Assembly (NCBI RefSeq): GCF_900108065.1
Contig: NZ_FNVQ01000001.1
Span: 2,108,001 to 2,172,000, forward strand
DNA from: Marinobacterium lutimaris
GTDB lineage: Bacteria; Pseudomonadota; Gammaproteobacteria; Pseudomonadales; Balneatricaceae
Direction: 5' to 3'
Length of the DNA: 64,000 nt
In this document: positions 18,332-27,172 of the stretch, in pieces
Numbering within the stretch: the first letter of the stretch is position 1
Layout of the letters: every line of letters starts with the position of its first letter
Program-made: the position numbers and the translations under genes
Notes under the pieces: model-generated
Database searches by the model: none
Seen by the model: only the letters and a program-made list of their open reading frames with translations
What the model was told of the DNA's origin: nothing

Positions 18332-19189
18332 TCAGTGGCGGTTGAAGAAGGCAAGCATATCGTCCAGCACCGGCCGCCGCTTCTGGTAAAACCAGGTCAG
18401 ACTGGCAACGATGCCGACATGATCCATACCGGGGTAGATCTGGGTTTCGACCTGGCCGCCCTGCGCACGGATCTGCTGCGCCAGCAGGTCCAGGTTACGC
18501 CGCCACACGGTGGTATCGGAATCGCCCCAGAGCAGCAGCATCGGTGGCTCATCGCCCTCGATAAAGGTGGTGACCTGCATCTGCGGATAGTTTTCCGGCG
18601 GCCCGAACATATCTTTCAGGTCCTCTTCATCGGGCTCGAAATCATAGGGGCCAGCCAACCCCGCAAAAGCGCGAATGATTCCATTATCTACCCCCTGGGC
18701 CCGGGTGTAGCGCTCATCCGCCACCAGTAGCGCGCCGATATGAGCACCGGATGAATGCCCGGACAGATAGATCCGTTCTGGATCACCGCCATATTCACCA
18801 ATATGCCGGTACACCCAGGCCAGTGCCGCCGCGCCATCCTCGACAAAAGCGGGAAAGCGCACTTCGGGATACTTGCTGTGGTCTGCGATCACGGTGATAT
18901 AGCCCTCTTTGGCAAAGGTCTCGCCAACAAAGGGATACATCTGCCGCGAACCATCGGTCCAGCGACCGCCGTAGAAAAACAGTAGCACCGGCAACGAGGT
19001 CTCCGATGTCGTTTCAGGCAGATAGATATCGAGTTTCTGTGAATCCTCCGCGCCGTATGCGATCGCCTTGACGGTTTGCGTCGAACTGAACCTGGCAGGC
19101 AGATTGGCCAACCCCAACCCAGCCTGGGTGCATCCCTCCAGCAATCCCAACAGCAGCAGAGATCCGAAGGCGACGAGCTGTTTTTTCAT
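18332..19189 (-). CDS. Alpha/beta-hydrolase lipoprotein (carboxylesterase-like)
   Basis: About 285 residues starting at ATG 19189 (MKKQLVAFGSLLLLGLLEGC), with a lipobox ending at Cys about residue 20. The nucleophile elbow is LSGHSSGAHIGAL (GHSSG), the acid is probably the Asp in LLWGDSDTTVW, and the His is in GMDHVGIV. The oxyanion segment is FFYGGRW rather than the usual HGGG. This resembles the BD-FAE/kynurenine-formamidase-like esterases. An extended open frame upstream (GTG at 19300) lacks a signal sequence and is not favoured. The substrate is unknown. Confidence 0.8.
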   Translation of the reverse strand: MKKQLVAFGSLLLLGLLEGCTQAGLGLANLPARFSSTQTVKAIAYGAEDSQKLDIYLPETTSETSLPVLLFFYGGRWTDGSRQMYPFVGETFAKEGYITVIADHSKYPEVRFPAFVEDGAAALAWVYRHIGEYGGDPERIYLSGHSSGAHIGALLVADERYTRAQGVDNGIIRAFAGLAGPYDFEPDEEDLKDMFGPPENYPQMQVTTFIEGDEPPMLLLWGDSDTTVWRRNLDLLAQQIRAQGGQVETQIYPGMDHVGIVASLTWFYQKRRPVLDDMLAFFNRH

Positions 19190-19286
19190 ATAACGCAGAG
19201 ACCTTCCATTGCTATCAACATTCAACCGGCGACCCAGCGCCCTTAAAGCGGCTACGCAGATCCAAAGAGGCTGGAGCACAACAGAG

Positions 19287-19682
19287 TCAGGGAAGTTCAC
19301 GAAACACTGGCAGAGTATCCAGCGCCTCCTCCCAGTCCGCCCGGCTGTCCATAAACAGGTGGGCCTCGGGCCGAATCGATACCGGTGTATCCAGCGACCC
19401 GGCCGGTATTACCACCCTATCACCCGAGCAGCTAGGCAGGGCTGCTCCGCAGTGAGAGCAGAAAGAGCAGACCTTGCGGGTCCCCGGCAGATCGAAGCGC
19501 TTTACCAGACTCTCACCCGATAGCCAGCGCAGCACGCCCCCACGGGCGGACAGGTTTGCTCCGTGAGCGGAGCCACTGGCCTTGCGGCAACGCTGGCAAT
19601 GACAAAGAAAGAAGTGCTCAAACTCGCTTTCAAACTCAAAGACCACCTGCCCGCAAAGGCAGGAGCCACGGCTCACCGACAT
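19287..19682 (-). CDS. GFA family zinc-binding protein (second copy)
   Basis: About 131 residues. The zinc-ligand cysteines are in GSCLCGQVVFEFE, CHCQRCRKASGS and CSFCSHCGAALPS. It is more compact than the copy at 8912, and its CHCQRCRK motif is the one most often seen in GFA proteins that follow a DUF1330-like or aldehyde-handling gene. The start ATG at 19682 gives MSVSRGSCLCG; the frame is open six codons further. It lies 42 bases downstream of the third GFA gene, so the two may be cotranscribed. Confidence 0.85.
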   Translation of the reverse strand: MSVSRGSCLCGQVVFEFESEFEHFFLCHCQRCRKASGSAHGANLSARGGVLRWLSGESLVKRFDLPGTRKVCSFCSHCGAALPSCSGDRVVIPAGSLDTPVSIRPEAHLFMDSRADWEEALDTLPVFRELP

Positions 19683-19724
19683 GGTTGAACTCCTTTTCAC
19701 TGATCCTGTTCGGTCAAATCCGGT

Positions 19725-20144
19725 TCAGGATGATTTACCGTACTGGGCAAACAGCTCCGCCCCGGTCAGCTCGGCTGTTTTCTGACTGAAGGAATAAAAA
19801 CCGGGCTTTTCATCGATGAAGACCTGGGAATGCAGCACCCAGCCCTCCGCGTTATCGAGCAGGCCTACCGGAAGGGCATAGAAACCGCCCTCTTTCAGAC
19901 GGTAGAACAGGTGAGTGCCACACTCTTTGCAGAAGCCGCGTTCGGCCCAGTCTGAGGAAGCAAACACACCGATGTGGGCCTCGCCCTTGAAATCGGGTTC
20001 TCCTTCACAGGCCACCGCCAGCATCGGGCCGCCCGCCCAGCGACGACAGGTGTCGCAGTGACAGGCATCCACATCATGATTTTTTAAGGCGGCCGTTACG
20101 CTGACCTTGCCGCACAGGCAGTGACCTGTCTGTTTCTTCTCCAT
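19725..20144 (-). CDS. GFA family zinc-binding protein (third copy)
   Basis: A 139-residue protein. The start ATG at 20144 is fixed by AAAGGAGG nine bases upstream; the longer frame to 20231 is not used. Zinc ligands are in GHCLCGKVSVTA, ACHCDTCRRWAGG and FCKECGTHLFYR, with the C-terminal YSFSQKTAELTGAELFAQYG typical of one GFA subgroup. The function is inferred only from the fold. It differs clearly in sequence from the copies at 8912 and 19287, so these are old paralogues and not a recent duplication. Confidence 0.87.
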   Translation of the reverse strand: MEKKQTGHCLCGKVSVTAALKNHDVDACHCDTCRRWAGGPMLAVACEGEPDFKGEAHIGVFASSDWAERGFCKECGTHLFYRLKEGGFYALPVGLLDNAEGWVLHSQVFIDEKPGFYSFSQKTAELTGAELFAQYGKSS

Positions 20145-20206
20145 CGGCTCAATCCTCCTTTGATCACCTTCATACCCAGCGCCAGCCCAGGATTTATCAC
20201 TGACGT

Positions 20207-20956
20207 TCAGGGCACATAGACATAAAACCATTTCACATTAAGCAGCGTAGTCACAAATGCGGAAGGATCCTCCATACCGATGAAATGCAGGTAGGATTTC
20301 ACCGCGAACTTCTCCGGCGCAAACGCCATATAGACTTCGCTGATGGTATCGCCCGATTGCCAGGCACTGACATCGGCACTCTCGATCAATTGCCGCCGCT
20401 GCGGCTCTGGCAGCACCGCCAGTTGGGTGGCATAAGCGAGATACTCCTGGGCCGCATTGGAGAGCTGCGCATCCGGCCCATTCTGATGGAACAGCGCATG
20501 GGCGATTTCGTGGGCGACGCCCGCTCGAAAATGCTCATAATCCATCGTTTGCCCCAGCATTTTCGGCGTTTCCTCCAACCCTGAGATAGCAGCCATCGAC
20601 ATCAGGCTGATGCGCCCGGTACGCCGGTCATAGCTGCCAAACGCCGCACCGCCGTTATGCTCCTGAGGGCTGTCAACGACCTCGATCTGAAGACTGCCGG
20701 TGGGAGTGACGCCGTAATTGGCCAGAAACGCCAGCGCCTCGCGCGCGCCCTGGCAGATCTCCATGCGTTGCCTGGGGCTGTCCTGGCCAACCACCTGGAT
20801 CTCCACGGCACAGTCTGCATCTTCAGCGGCCCTCGGCTGGCTATCTTCGGCCAGCAGCAATGCCGGCGAAAGTAAGGTTGCCAAAAGCAAGGTTGGCAGA
20901 AGCCTCTGCCAAAGAGAAAACAGAGGTATTTTCAACGCTCTGTTGAATCGATTCAT
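20207..20956 (-). CDS. Exported protein with HEIAH zinc-protease-like motif
   Basis: A 249-residue protein with a signal peptide (MNRFNR start at 20956 after GGGGATC) ending near LLLAEDSQP. The mature part contains AGVAHEIAHALFHQNG, an HExxH motif of the gluzincin/zincin type, followed 25-30 residues later by NAAQEYLAYATQL, whose Glu could be the third zinc ligand. Two cysteines (ADCAVEI and EICQGA) could form a disulfide. It looks like a periplasmic metallopeptidase-like protein of a family without assigned function. The reaction is inferred from the motif alone. Confidence 0.65.
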   Translation of the reverse strand: MNRFNRALKIPLFSLWQRLLPTLLLATLLSPALLLAEDSQPRAAEDADCAVEIQVVGQDSPRQRMEICQGAREALAFLANYGVTPTGSLQIEVVDSPQEHNGGAAFGSYDRRTGRISLMSMAAISGLEETPKMLGQTMDYEHFRAGVAHEIAHALFHQNGPDAQLSNAAQEYLAYATQLAVLPEPQRRQLIESADVSAWQSGDTISEVYMAFAPEKFAVKSYLHFIGMEDPSAFVTTLLNVKWFYVYVP

Positions 20957-21009
20957 AGAGATCCCCGCCACGATATCGGGTCGGCGCTTCCAGCGGGGAA
21001 AGCGCCGCT

Positions 21010-21915
21010 TCAGTTATCGGTATGGATATAACCGCTAAGCAGTTCCGCCACCCAGTCCATAAAGACCCTGACCCGCCTGGCCAGATGACGGCGATGCGGG
21101 TAAACGAGGCTCACCGGCATGGGCTGCGCATGAAACGCCTTTAACACCTCAACCATCTCGCCCGACTCAAGATAGCGTCGCACTCCCACTTCGGGCACCT
21201 GGATAATGCCCAGGCCGGAAAGACAGGCGTGGCTGTATGCATCGGTATTATTGACCGTCACCAGACCCGGCATATCCACGCTGCGATAAGTCTCGCCATC
21301 CCAGTATTCCCAGCCCCCGGCGTGCGCGCCCAGCGTTGGTGAGTAGTGCACCAGCCGATGCTCACTCAATTGCTCCAGATGACGAGGCTCGCCCCAGGTT
21401 TCAATATAGCCGGGACTGACACAGTTGATGATTTTCATGTCACCGAGTTTCCGGGCGATCAAAGCGGAGTCATCGAGCTCGCCTACCCGGATGACGCAGT
21501 CGAACCCTTCTCTTATGACATCGACGCGGCGATCGCTGCTGCTGATCTCTATCTGTAACTGCGGATAACGGCCAAGGAAGTCGGCCAGGTTCGGCAGGAC
21601 AAAGTTCTTTGCCATGCCGGTGGGCATATCCACCCTGAGCCTGCCGGAGACTGCCGTGTCCCCCTGAAACAGGGAGCCGAGCTCGTCCATATCGGCCAGC
21701 AGATCGACACAGCGCTCGTAGAACACCCGGCCCTCTTCGGTCATGGCCACCTTGCGGGTGGTGCGGTTGAGCAGTCGCACATCCAACTGCTTCTCCAGTT
21801 GCTGCACCGCATTGGAAATACTTGCCTTGGGCAGCCCAAGCTCATCGGCGGTACGGGTAAAACTGCCCACTTCCGCCACCCGCACAAACACCTGCATCGC
21901 ATCCAGCCTGTCCAC
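21010..21915 (-). CDS. LysR family transcriptional regulator
   Basis: About 301 residues with the N-terminal winged helix (VRVAEVGSFTRTADELGLPKASISNAVQQLEKQLDVRLLNRTTRKVAMTEEG) and a type 2 periplasmic-binding-like effector domain. The most likely start is the GTG at 21915, with AAGGG seven bases upstream, giving MDRLDAMQVFVRV, the usual opening of this subgroup. A GTG at 21921 is also in frame. It is divergent from the SDR gene at 22034, which it probably controls through the palindrome at 21940. Confidence 0.92.
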   Translation of the reverse strand: MDRLDAMQVFVRVAEVGSFTRTADELGLPKASISNAVQQLEKQLDVRLLNRTTRKVAMTEEGRVFYERCVDLLADMDELGSLFQGDTAVSGRLRVDMPTGMAKNFVLPNLADFLGRYPQLQIEISSSDRRVDVIREGFDCVIRVGELDDSALIARKLGDMKIINCVSPGYIETWGEPRHLEQLSEHRLVHYSPTLGAHAGGWEYWDGETYRSVDMPGLVTVNNTDAYSHACLSGLGIIQVPEVGVRRYLESGEMVEVLKAFHAQPMPVSLVYPHRRHLARRVRVFMDWVAELLSGYIHTDN

Positions 21916-21939
21916 TCTCACACCCTTTTGTTATTAAAG

Positions 21940-21953
21940 TTTGAACAATCAAA
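21940..21953. promoter_or_regulatory. Candidate LysR operator
   Basis: TTTGAACAATCAAA is a perfect 5-base inverted repeat with a four-base spacer. It lies 24 bases before the regulator start and 80 bases before the SDR start, where LysR proteins usually bind to control both genes. Position and symmetry are the only evidence. Confidence 0.4.
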
Positions 21954-22033
21954 TCAAAAACAGATCATTTATCCAACCAAGATATAACAATAACCTAATT
22001 CTCATCCAAACCAACAGAGAACGGAGACAGGTT

Positions 22034-22792
22034 ATGAACTCGAAAATCGCACTGATCACCGGCGGCAACCGCGGCCTTGGCAAAAGCATGATCCTGCATC
22101 TCGCCTCCCAGGGCTGCGATGCCCTCTTCACCTACCGCAGCCACCGTGAAGAAGCTGAGGCGGTGATCAAAGAGGTCGAAGCGCTGGGCGCCAAAGCGGT
22201 GGCCCTGCCGCTCGATATGGCCAAGAACGAGAGCTTCGCGACTTTCGCAGCAGAGGTGAAAACGCTGCTCGCGGAAACCTGGCAGCGCCAGCAATTCGAC
22301 TTCCTGGTCAATAACGCGGGAATCGGTCTCAACAGCCTGATCTCGGAAACCAGCGAGGCGCAGTTCGACCAGTTGATGGCGATCCACCTCAAGGGCCCCT
22401 TCTTTTTGACCCAGCAACTGCTGCCGCTGATTGCGGATGGTGGCCGTATCCTGAACCTTTCCAGTGGCCTGACCCGCTTTGCCTCACCGGGCTATGCCGC
22501 CTACGCGATGATGAAAGGCGGCATCGAAGTATTCAGTCACTACCTGGCTAAAGAGCTGGGCCCGCGTCGCATCAGCGTCAATACCCTGGCACCGGGCGCC
22601 ATTGCCACGGACTTTCGTGACGGCGCGATCCGGGATTCAAAAGAGATGTCAGGGTTTGTTGCTGCGCAGACCGCGCTGGGCCGTGTCGGGCAACCTGAAG
22701 ATATTGGTGGTGTGGTCGCGGCGCTGCTCTCGCCCCAGAGCGGCTGGATCAACGCACAGCGAATCGAAGCCTCGGGCGGTATGTTTCTCTGA
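22034..22792 (+). CDS. SDR family oxidoreductase
   Basis: A 252-residue Rossmann-fold short-chain dehydrogenase. The start ATG at 22034 follows GGAG nine bases upstream; the longer frame is untranslated leader. Visible marks are the cofactor motif TGGNRGLGKS, NNAG (FLVNNAGIGL), the catalytic Ser (LNLSSGLTRF) and YxxxK-like YAAYAMMKGG, where the usual Tyr-x3-Lys reads Y-A-M-M-K, and NTLAPGAIATDF. NADP preference is suggested by TYRSHREEA. Target of the divergent LysR regulator by context; the substrate is unknown. Confidence 0.92.
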   Translation: MNSKIALITGGNRGLGKSMILHLASQGCDALFTYRSHREEAEAVIKEVEALGAKAVALPLDMAKNESFATFAAEVKTLLAETWQRQQFDFLVNNAGIGLNSLISETSEAQFDQLMAIHLKGPFFLTQQLLPLIADGGRILNLSSGLTRFASPGYAAYAMMKGGIEVFSHYLAKELGPRRISVNTLAPGAIATDFRDGAIRDSKEMSGFVAAQTALGRVGQPEDIGGVVAALLSPQSGWINAQRIEASGGMFL

Positions 22793-22802
22793 GTCGGTAA
22801 GA

Positions 22803-23135
22803 CTAGAGCTCCAGCGGCTGAGCGCTGGCCCGATCTTTACGACCGGCTTCATGAAGCTCCCACAACTGCTGTTTTTCCAGCCAGAACATCGGAGTAGTCT
22901 GAAAGAAAGCGGAGAGTTTCAGGGCCGTATCAGCGCTGATGGCACGTTGGCCGTTAACGATTTCGTTGATACGCCGGCGCGAGATGCCCAACTGTCGCGC
23001 CAGTTCGGCCTGGGAGATATGCAGAGGGATCAGATAACAGCGCTCCAGCAGCAACCCCGGATGTTCCGGTCGGCGGCTGCTGAGCAGCTGTTGGAAACGC
23101 GGAGGCGTGCGCCTCCGCTCAGTCTGGCTTGTCAT
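22803..23135 (-). CDS. HigA-like antitoxin, no toxin gene adjacent
   Basis: About 110 residues of the XRE helix-turn-helix HigA/VapI group: HPGLLLERCYLIPLHISQAELARQLGISRRRINEIVNGQRAISADTALKLSAFFQTTPMFWLEKQQLWEL. HigA normally neutralises the HigB ribonuclease, encoded directly upstream. Here the upstream neighbour is the hydrogenase cytochrome b gene, which this gene overlaps by 17 bases, and no HigB-like ORF exists on either side. It could act as a stand-alone repressor of the hydrogenase operon or of its own promoter. Start ATG at 23135 chosen by comparison with the family. Confidence 0.85.
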   Translation of the reverse strand: MTSQTERRRTPPRFQQLLSSRRPEHPGLLLERCYLIPLHISQAELARQLGISRRRINEIVNGQRAISADTALKLSAFFQTTPMFWLEKQQLWELHEAGRKDRASAQPLEL

Positions 23136-23841
23136 CCTTGAACATGCGCCAGCCACCCACCATGGTGGAGATCAGCGACTGTCGGGACATGATATCTTCG
23201 CGCACCGCCACGTAAACGTGGGTCATCACGAAGATGATGATGTACCACATGCCCAGGTGGTGCCAGGTATGCACATCCTGGCTCTGACCGAACAGCGGGA
23301 TCACCCAGCCGAACCAGCGATCCGCCCAGCTGCCAACGCCCAGGCCTTCGCCATAGAGCGCAAAGCCTGTGATGATCATGAAGAAGTTGCCGATGACAAA
23401 GAAGCCGAACATCGCCAGTTGCCCCATCGGATTGTGTCCGATGTATTTTTTCGGTGTTTTCTCCAGGAATAGATACCAGCGCAGCTCATGCAGCAGTTCT
23501 GACCACCACTGTTTGCGCCAGACCGGCACGATAAACAGTTCGCGGGCGTGGCTGTTGCCCACAAAAGCCCAGTAGATGCGGCCCACAAAGGCGATCGCCA
23601 GGATGTAACCCGCGGCAAAATGCGCAAAGCGGATATACCCCATCAGATAGTTGTCGCTAGCCTCGCCCGGCTGCGCCGGCAGCGGTGAGCCGATAAAGTA
23701 GCCGGAGATGCAGAGCGTCAGGATGCAGAGTACGGTGACCCAGTGCCAGAGACGCACCGGCGCCTCATACACGTAAACCGCCGTCTGCTTGCGAACCTTC
23801 TCTCCACTGTCACCGGCCGATAGTTGTTTTTCCAGTGCCAT
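23119..23841 (-). CDS. hupC: [NiFe] hydrogenase b-type cytochrome subunit
   Basis: A 240-residue inner-membrane dihaem cytochrome b that passes electrons from the hydrogenase to the quinone pool. Four transmembrane segments with haem-ligand histidines are visible in RLWHWVTVLCILTL, IRFAHFAAGY and TWHHLGMWYIIIFVMTHVYVAVREDI, the last being the HupC/HyaC signature. YEAPVRLWHW is typical for the N-terminus. Third gene of the hup operon, 51 bases after hupL and overlapping the HigA-like gene. Start taken at ATG 23841. Confidence 0.95.
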   Translation of the reverse strand: MALEKQLSAGDSGEKVRKQTAVYVYEAPVRLWHWVTVLCILTLCISGYFIGSPLPAQPGEASDNYLMGYIRFAHFAAGYILAIAFVGRIYWAFVGNSHARELFIVPVWRKQWWSELLHELRWYLFLEKTPKKYIGHNPMGQLAMFGFFVIGNFFMIITGFALYGEGLGVGSWADRWFGWVIPLFGQSQDVHTWHHLGMWYIIIFVMTHVYVAVREDIMSRQSLISTMVGGWRMFKDDKPD

Positions 23842-23892
23842 CGCGGAATCCTCCACGGGCAGGCCACCAGTGTCGGCGGCACGCCCTCGTTA

Positions 23893-25701
23893 TCAGCGGA
23901 TTTTCACCTTGGTCAGTTCCTGACCATCCGGTGACATGACGTGCGTAGAACAGGCCAGACAGGGATCGAAACTGTGCAGGGTGCGCAGAATCTCCACCGG
24001 CTCGTCCGGACGCTCCATCGGCGTATCCAGCAGCGATGCCTCAAAGGCACCGATGTTGCCGTTATGGTCGCGGGGAGATCCGTTCCAGGTGGTCGGGACG
24101 ATCGCCTGGTAGTTATCGATCTTGCCATCCTTGATCTTGATCCAGTGACCCAGGGCACCACGCGGAGCCTCGTTGATGCCCACGCCCTGCGCCTCTTTCG
24201 GCCAGGTGCTCGGGTCCCACTTCTCCACGTTGGCAGTAGAGCTGTCACCGTTTTTGATGTTGTTCACCAACGCGTGCCAGTCTTCCAGCATGGTGTCGGT
24301 GCAGAGTTCGCACTCCAGCGCCCGCGCCAGGGTACGGCCCAGGGTCGAAGGCAGGAACTGCTTCAGGCCCAGGTCCAGACCTGTGTTCTGGTTGAACGCC
24401 GACAGGGAGCGGTCCACCTGCTCCTGGATGTACTCCTTGCCGGAGGCGTAGGCGACGATGTAGCGCGCCAGCGGGCCCACTTCCATGGCGTGCCCGCGCC
24501 AGCGCGGTGACTTGATCCAGGAGTACTTGGCGGACTCGTCCAGCTCCTTGATATCGGTCTTGGTGCCTTTGGTGTTCGGCCCCAGCTCGAACTTCGGCTC
24601 GGTGACCCCTTCCCAAGGATGCAGGCCGAGGGTTTCGTCGCCACCGTAGGTGTACCAGCTGTGGCTGACGAACTCCTTGATCTGCTCCGGATCGCGCACA
24701 TCCACCGGATGCACTTCGTTCCAGTTACCGCCGATGATGGCGCCGGCCGGCAGCAGGTCGGTGGACTTGTCGCCCGGCACCTGGGTGTAGGTACCGTAAG
24801 AGAGCACGTTCTGCCCCGCCAGACCGCCACCGTAGAGCCAGTCCTTGTAGATGCCGGCAATCGCCATGACATCGGGCAGATAGACATTCTTGGTAAACGC
24901 CTGGGCTTCGCGGATACGCTCCAGCACGAAGTTCAGGCTGACCATGTTGACCGGTGCGCCGGCAGCGCCCACGTCATCCAGATTGATGGCGCAGGCCACG
25001 CCGCCCACCATGTAGTTCGGGTGCGGGTTCTTGCCGCCGAAGATGGTGTGGATCTTCACCACCTCTTTCTGCAGATCCAGCGCTTCCAGGTAGTGCGCCA
25101 CCGCCATCAGATCCGCCGCTGGCGGCAGTTTATAGGCGGGGTTGTCCCAGTAACCGTTGGAGAACAGGCCCAGCTGTCCGCTTTCAACAAACTTGCGGAT
25201 GCGGGTCTGCACATCGCGGAAGTAGCCGGGGCTGGATTTCGGGTGGTGCGGCGACACCATCTGCTGCAGTTCGGAGGTCTCTTTCGGGTCCGCCTTGAGG
25301 GCGTTCACCGGGTTAACCCAGTCCAGCGCGTGCAGGTGATAGAAGTGCACGATGTGGTCGTGAATCTGCAGCGTCTTGTCCATCAGGTGACGGATCAGGT
25401 GCGCGTTCAGCGGGATATCGATGCCCAGGGCATCTTCCACCGCACGGACGGAGGTCAGCGCGTGGGTACCGGTGCAGACACCGCAGATACGCTCCACGAA
25501 GGCCCAGGCATCGCGCGGGTCGCGCCCTTTCAGGATCACTTCCAGGCCGCGCCACATGGTGCCGGTGGACACCGCGTTGCGGATGATGTTGTTCTCGTCG
25601 ACGTTGACCTCGCAGCGCATGTGACCCTCGATACGGGTCACCGGGTCGACAACGATACGACGGCCGGAGTTATCCAGACTGCTGGAATTAAGATCGGTCA
25701 T
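23893..25701 (-). CDS. hupL: [NiFe] uptake hydrogenase large subunit
   Basis: A 602-residue catalytic subunit with the NiFe active site, oxidising H2 at the periplasmic face. The N-terminal nickel-ligand motif is [22 protein letters not shown]. The C-terminal motif is [11 protein letters not shown], followed by a short tail of about 15 residues that a HupD-type protease should remove after the His-Val. [16 protein letters not shown] is the usual start. Its ATG overlaps the hupS stop by one base. Together with hupS and hupC it is a group 1 membrane-bound uptake hydrogenase. No hupD or hyp maturation gene lies in the window. Confidence 0.97.
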   Translation of the reverse strand: MTDLNSSSLDNSGRRIVVDPVTRIEGHMRCEVNVDENNIIRNAVSTGTMWRGLEVILKGRDPRDAWAFVERICGVCTGTHALTSVRAVEDALGIDIPLNAHLIRHLMDKTLQIHDHIVHFYHLHALDWVNPVNALKADPKETSELQQMVSPHHPKSSPGYFRDVQTRIRKFVESGQLGLFSNGYWDNPAYKLPPAADLMAVAHYLEALDLQKEVVKIHTIFGGKNPHPNYMVGGVACAINLDDVGAAGAPVNMVSLNFVLERIREAQAFTKNVYLPDVMAIAGIYKDWLYGGGLAGQNVLSYGTYTQVPGDKSTDLLPAGAIIGGNWNEVHPVDVRDPEQIKEFVSHSWYTYGGDETLGLHPWEGVTEPKFELGPNTKGTKTDIKELDESAKYSWIKSPRWRGHAMEVGPLARYIVAYASGKEYIQEQVDRSLSAFNQNTGLDLGLKQFLPSTLGRTLARALECELCTDTMLEDWHALVNNIKNGDSSTANVEKWDPSTWPKEAQGVGINEAPRGALGHWIKIKDGKIDNYQAIVPTTWNGSPRDHNGNIGAFEASLLDTPMERPDEPVEILRTLHSFDPCLACSTHVMSPDGQELTKVKIR

Positions 25702-26786
25702 CAGTTATCTCCCTGGTCGTCTTTGCGGCTGGTCGCTCGCTTGATGGCGCTGACGGCGGCATGGGCGGCAATGGCAGCACCTACACCACCGGCGACAGCG
25801 GTGCCGATCTCGTCGGCATTTTTCTCAATCCCGAACTGATGAATGTCGGTGAGGCGGTTGTAGAAAGAACCTTTGTCCCAGAAACCATCTTCGGAACAGC
25901 CGATACAGCCGTGACCGGCCTGGATCGGGAAGGAGGTACCCTCGTTCCAGCGCACGGTGGAACAGGCGTTGTAGGTGGTCGGCCCCTTGCAACCCACCTT
26001 GTACAGACAGTACCCCTTGCGGGCGCCCTCGTCGTCCCACTCCTCCACGAACTGGCCGGCATCGAAGTGCGGACGGCGGTAGCATTTATCGTGGATGCGC
26101 TGGCCGTAGAACATCTTCGGACGGCCCTGGCGGTCCAGCTCCGGCACCTTGCCGAAAGTCAGCATGTAGGTGATAACACCAGTCATCACCTCGGCGATGG
26201 GCGGGCAGCCCGGCACCTTGATAATCGGCTTGTCGGTGATCACCTTATGAATCGGCACGGCCTGGGTCGGGTTCGGGCGCGCAGCCTGAACACAGCCCCA
26301 GCTTGCACAGCTGCCCCAGGCGATGATCGCCTTGGCGTCTTTTGCTGCGCGTTTGAGCTGATCCAGGAACGGCTTGCCACCGACGATACAAAACATGCCG
26401 TCTTCATTCAGTGGCGGGTTACCTTCCACCGCCAGAATGTACTCACCCTTGTACTTTTCCAGCGTATGTTCGAGGGCGGCTTCCGCCTGGTGACCGGCGG
26501 CGGCCATCAGCGTGTCGTCGTAATCGAGGGAGATCATCGACAACACCACATCCTTCACCAGCGGATGCGCGGAGCGGATAAAGGATTCGGAACAGCAGGT
26601 GCATTCCAGACCATGCAGCCAGACCACCGGTGTACGCGGCTTGGTCTCCATGGCGTGAGCAATCTGTGGGGCAAAGCTGGGCCCAAGGCCCAGGGCTGCA
26701 GCGGTGAGGCTGCTGTATTTCAACAAGCTGCGACGGGTGATCCCCTGGCGCCGCATCACATCATAGAAGGTTTCTATTTGGGACAT
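25701..26786 (-). CDS. hupS: [NiFe] uptake hydrogenase small subunit, O2-tolerant type
   Basis: About 361 residues with a Tat signal ([25 protein letters not shown]), so the folded heterodimer is exported. The proximal cluster motif is [10 protein letters not shown], with a Cys at the extra position, and a second extra Cys lies in [10 protein letters not shown]. These six cysteines mark the 4Fe-3S proximal cluster of O2-tolerant group 1d enzymes such as E. coli Hyd-1. The medial and distal cluster Cys/His are in the C-terminal part ([11 protein letters not shown]). A C-terminal hydrophobic anchor ([19 protein letters not shown]) holds it at the membrane. Start ATG 26786 after GGGAG. Confidence 0.96.
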   Translation of the reverse strand: MSQIETFYDVMRRQGITRRSLLKYSSLTAAALGLGPSFAPQIAHAMETKPRTPVVWLHGLECTCCSESFIRSAHPLVKDVVLSMISLDYDDTLMAAAGHQAEAALEHTLEKYKGEYILAVEGNPPLNEDGMFCIVGGKPFLDQLKRAAKDAKAIIAWGSCASWGCVQAARPNPTQAVPIHKVITDKPIIKVPGCPPIAEVMTGVITYMLTFGKVPELDRQGRPKMFYGQRIHDKCYRRPHFDAGQFVEEWDDEGARKGYCLYKVGCKGPTTYNACSTVRWNEGTSFPIQAGHGCIGCSEDGFWDKGSFYNRLTDIHQFGIEKNADEIGTAVAGGVGAAIAAHAAVSAIKRATSRKDDQGDN

Positions 26787-26888
26787 GCCGTACTCCCTTC
26801 GGCGTACCAACACACTTACAGCTTTGACGGGCTACTGACAGGTTGGTCACCGGCTACTTATCGTTCTGGTGCAATTCGGCATGCCTAG

Positions 26889-26905
26889 AGCAAAAAACGG
26901 CCCAA
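26889..26905 (-). promoter_or_regulatory. Candidate sigma-54 promoter of the hup operon
   Basis: Read on the minus strand, TTGGGCCGTTTTTTGCT has GG and GC separated by exactly 10 bases, with TTTGC at the -12 side. It matches the consensus TTGGCACG-N4-TTGCW at most fixed positions but lacks the CA after GG. The predicted start near 26879 leaves a leader of about 93 bases. HupUV/HupT systems usually act through a sigma-54-dependent activator, which fits. Confidence 0.45.
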
Positions 26906-27089
26906 CTTATAAAAGATATATTTTTCAATTAGTTAATCACACGCCATTGTCGATACGTCTTATTGTTTAGCCAATCATCGACCAATATGGAAAGCAGACT
27001 GCCAGACCAATATCCACCCGATCTGCATCCGGCAGACCCCATAAAAGCGCACCGGTAGCCGGGCTCAGCGGGGACAGAAAGAAGAAATG

Positions 27090-27124
27090 AAAAAGCCCGC
27101 TGGCGATCAGTTCACCAGCGGGCC
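27090..27124 (-). terminator. Terminator after the PAS chemoreceptor gene
   Basis: On the minus strand a 9-base stem (GCCCGCTGG and its complement) with an 11-base loop is followed by TTTTTCA. It lies about 50 bases past the stop at 27173. Confidence 0.85.
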
Positions 27125-27172
27125 GAGAAAGTCAGGGTTCAGCAGTAGAAAGAAAAGGTCAGCGGTAAAAGG

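Larger units (their letters stand above)
26787..27172. other. hup promoter region and chemoreceptor terminator
   Basis: A 386-base gap between two minus-strand genes. It contains the candidate sigma-54 promoter (26889-26905), an AT-rich stretch at about 26905-26940 that could bend or bind IHF, and the terminator of the upstream receptor gene at 27090-27124. No ORF of interest was seen. Confidence 0.6.

Noticed and set aside
18332-19300. Upstream extension of the esterase gene to 19300
   Set aside because: The GTG start gives an N-terminus without a signal, whereas ATG 19189 gives a clean lipoprotein signal.
26869-26887. GGCATGCCGAATTGC before hupS as a sigma-54 promoter
   Set aside because: GG and GC are 11 bases apart instead of 10. 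The neighbouring candidate at 26889-26905 has correct spacing.
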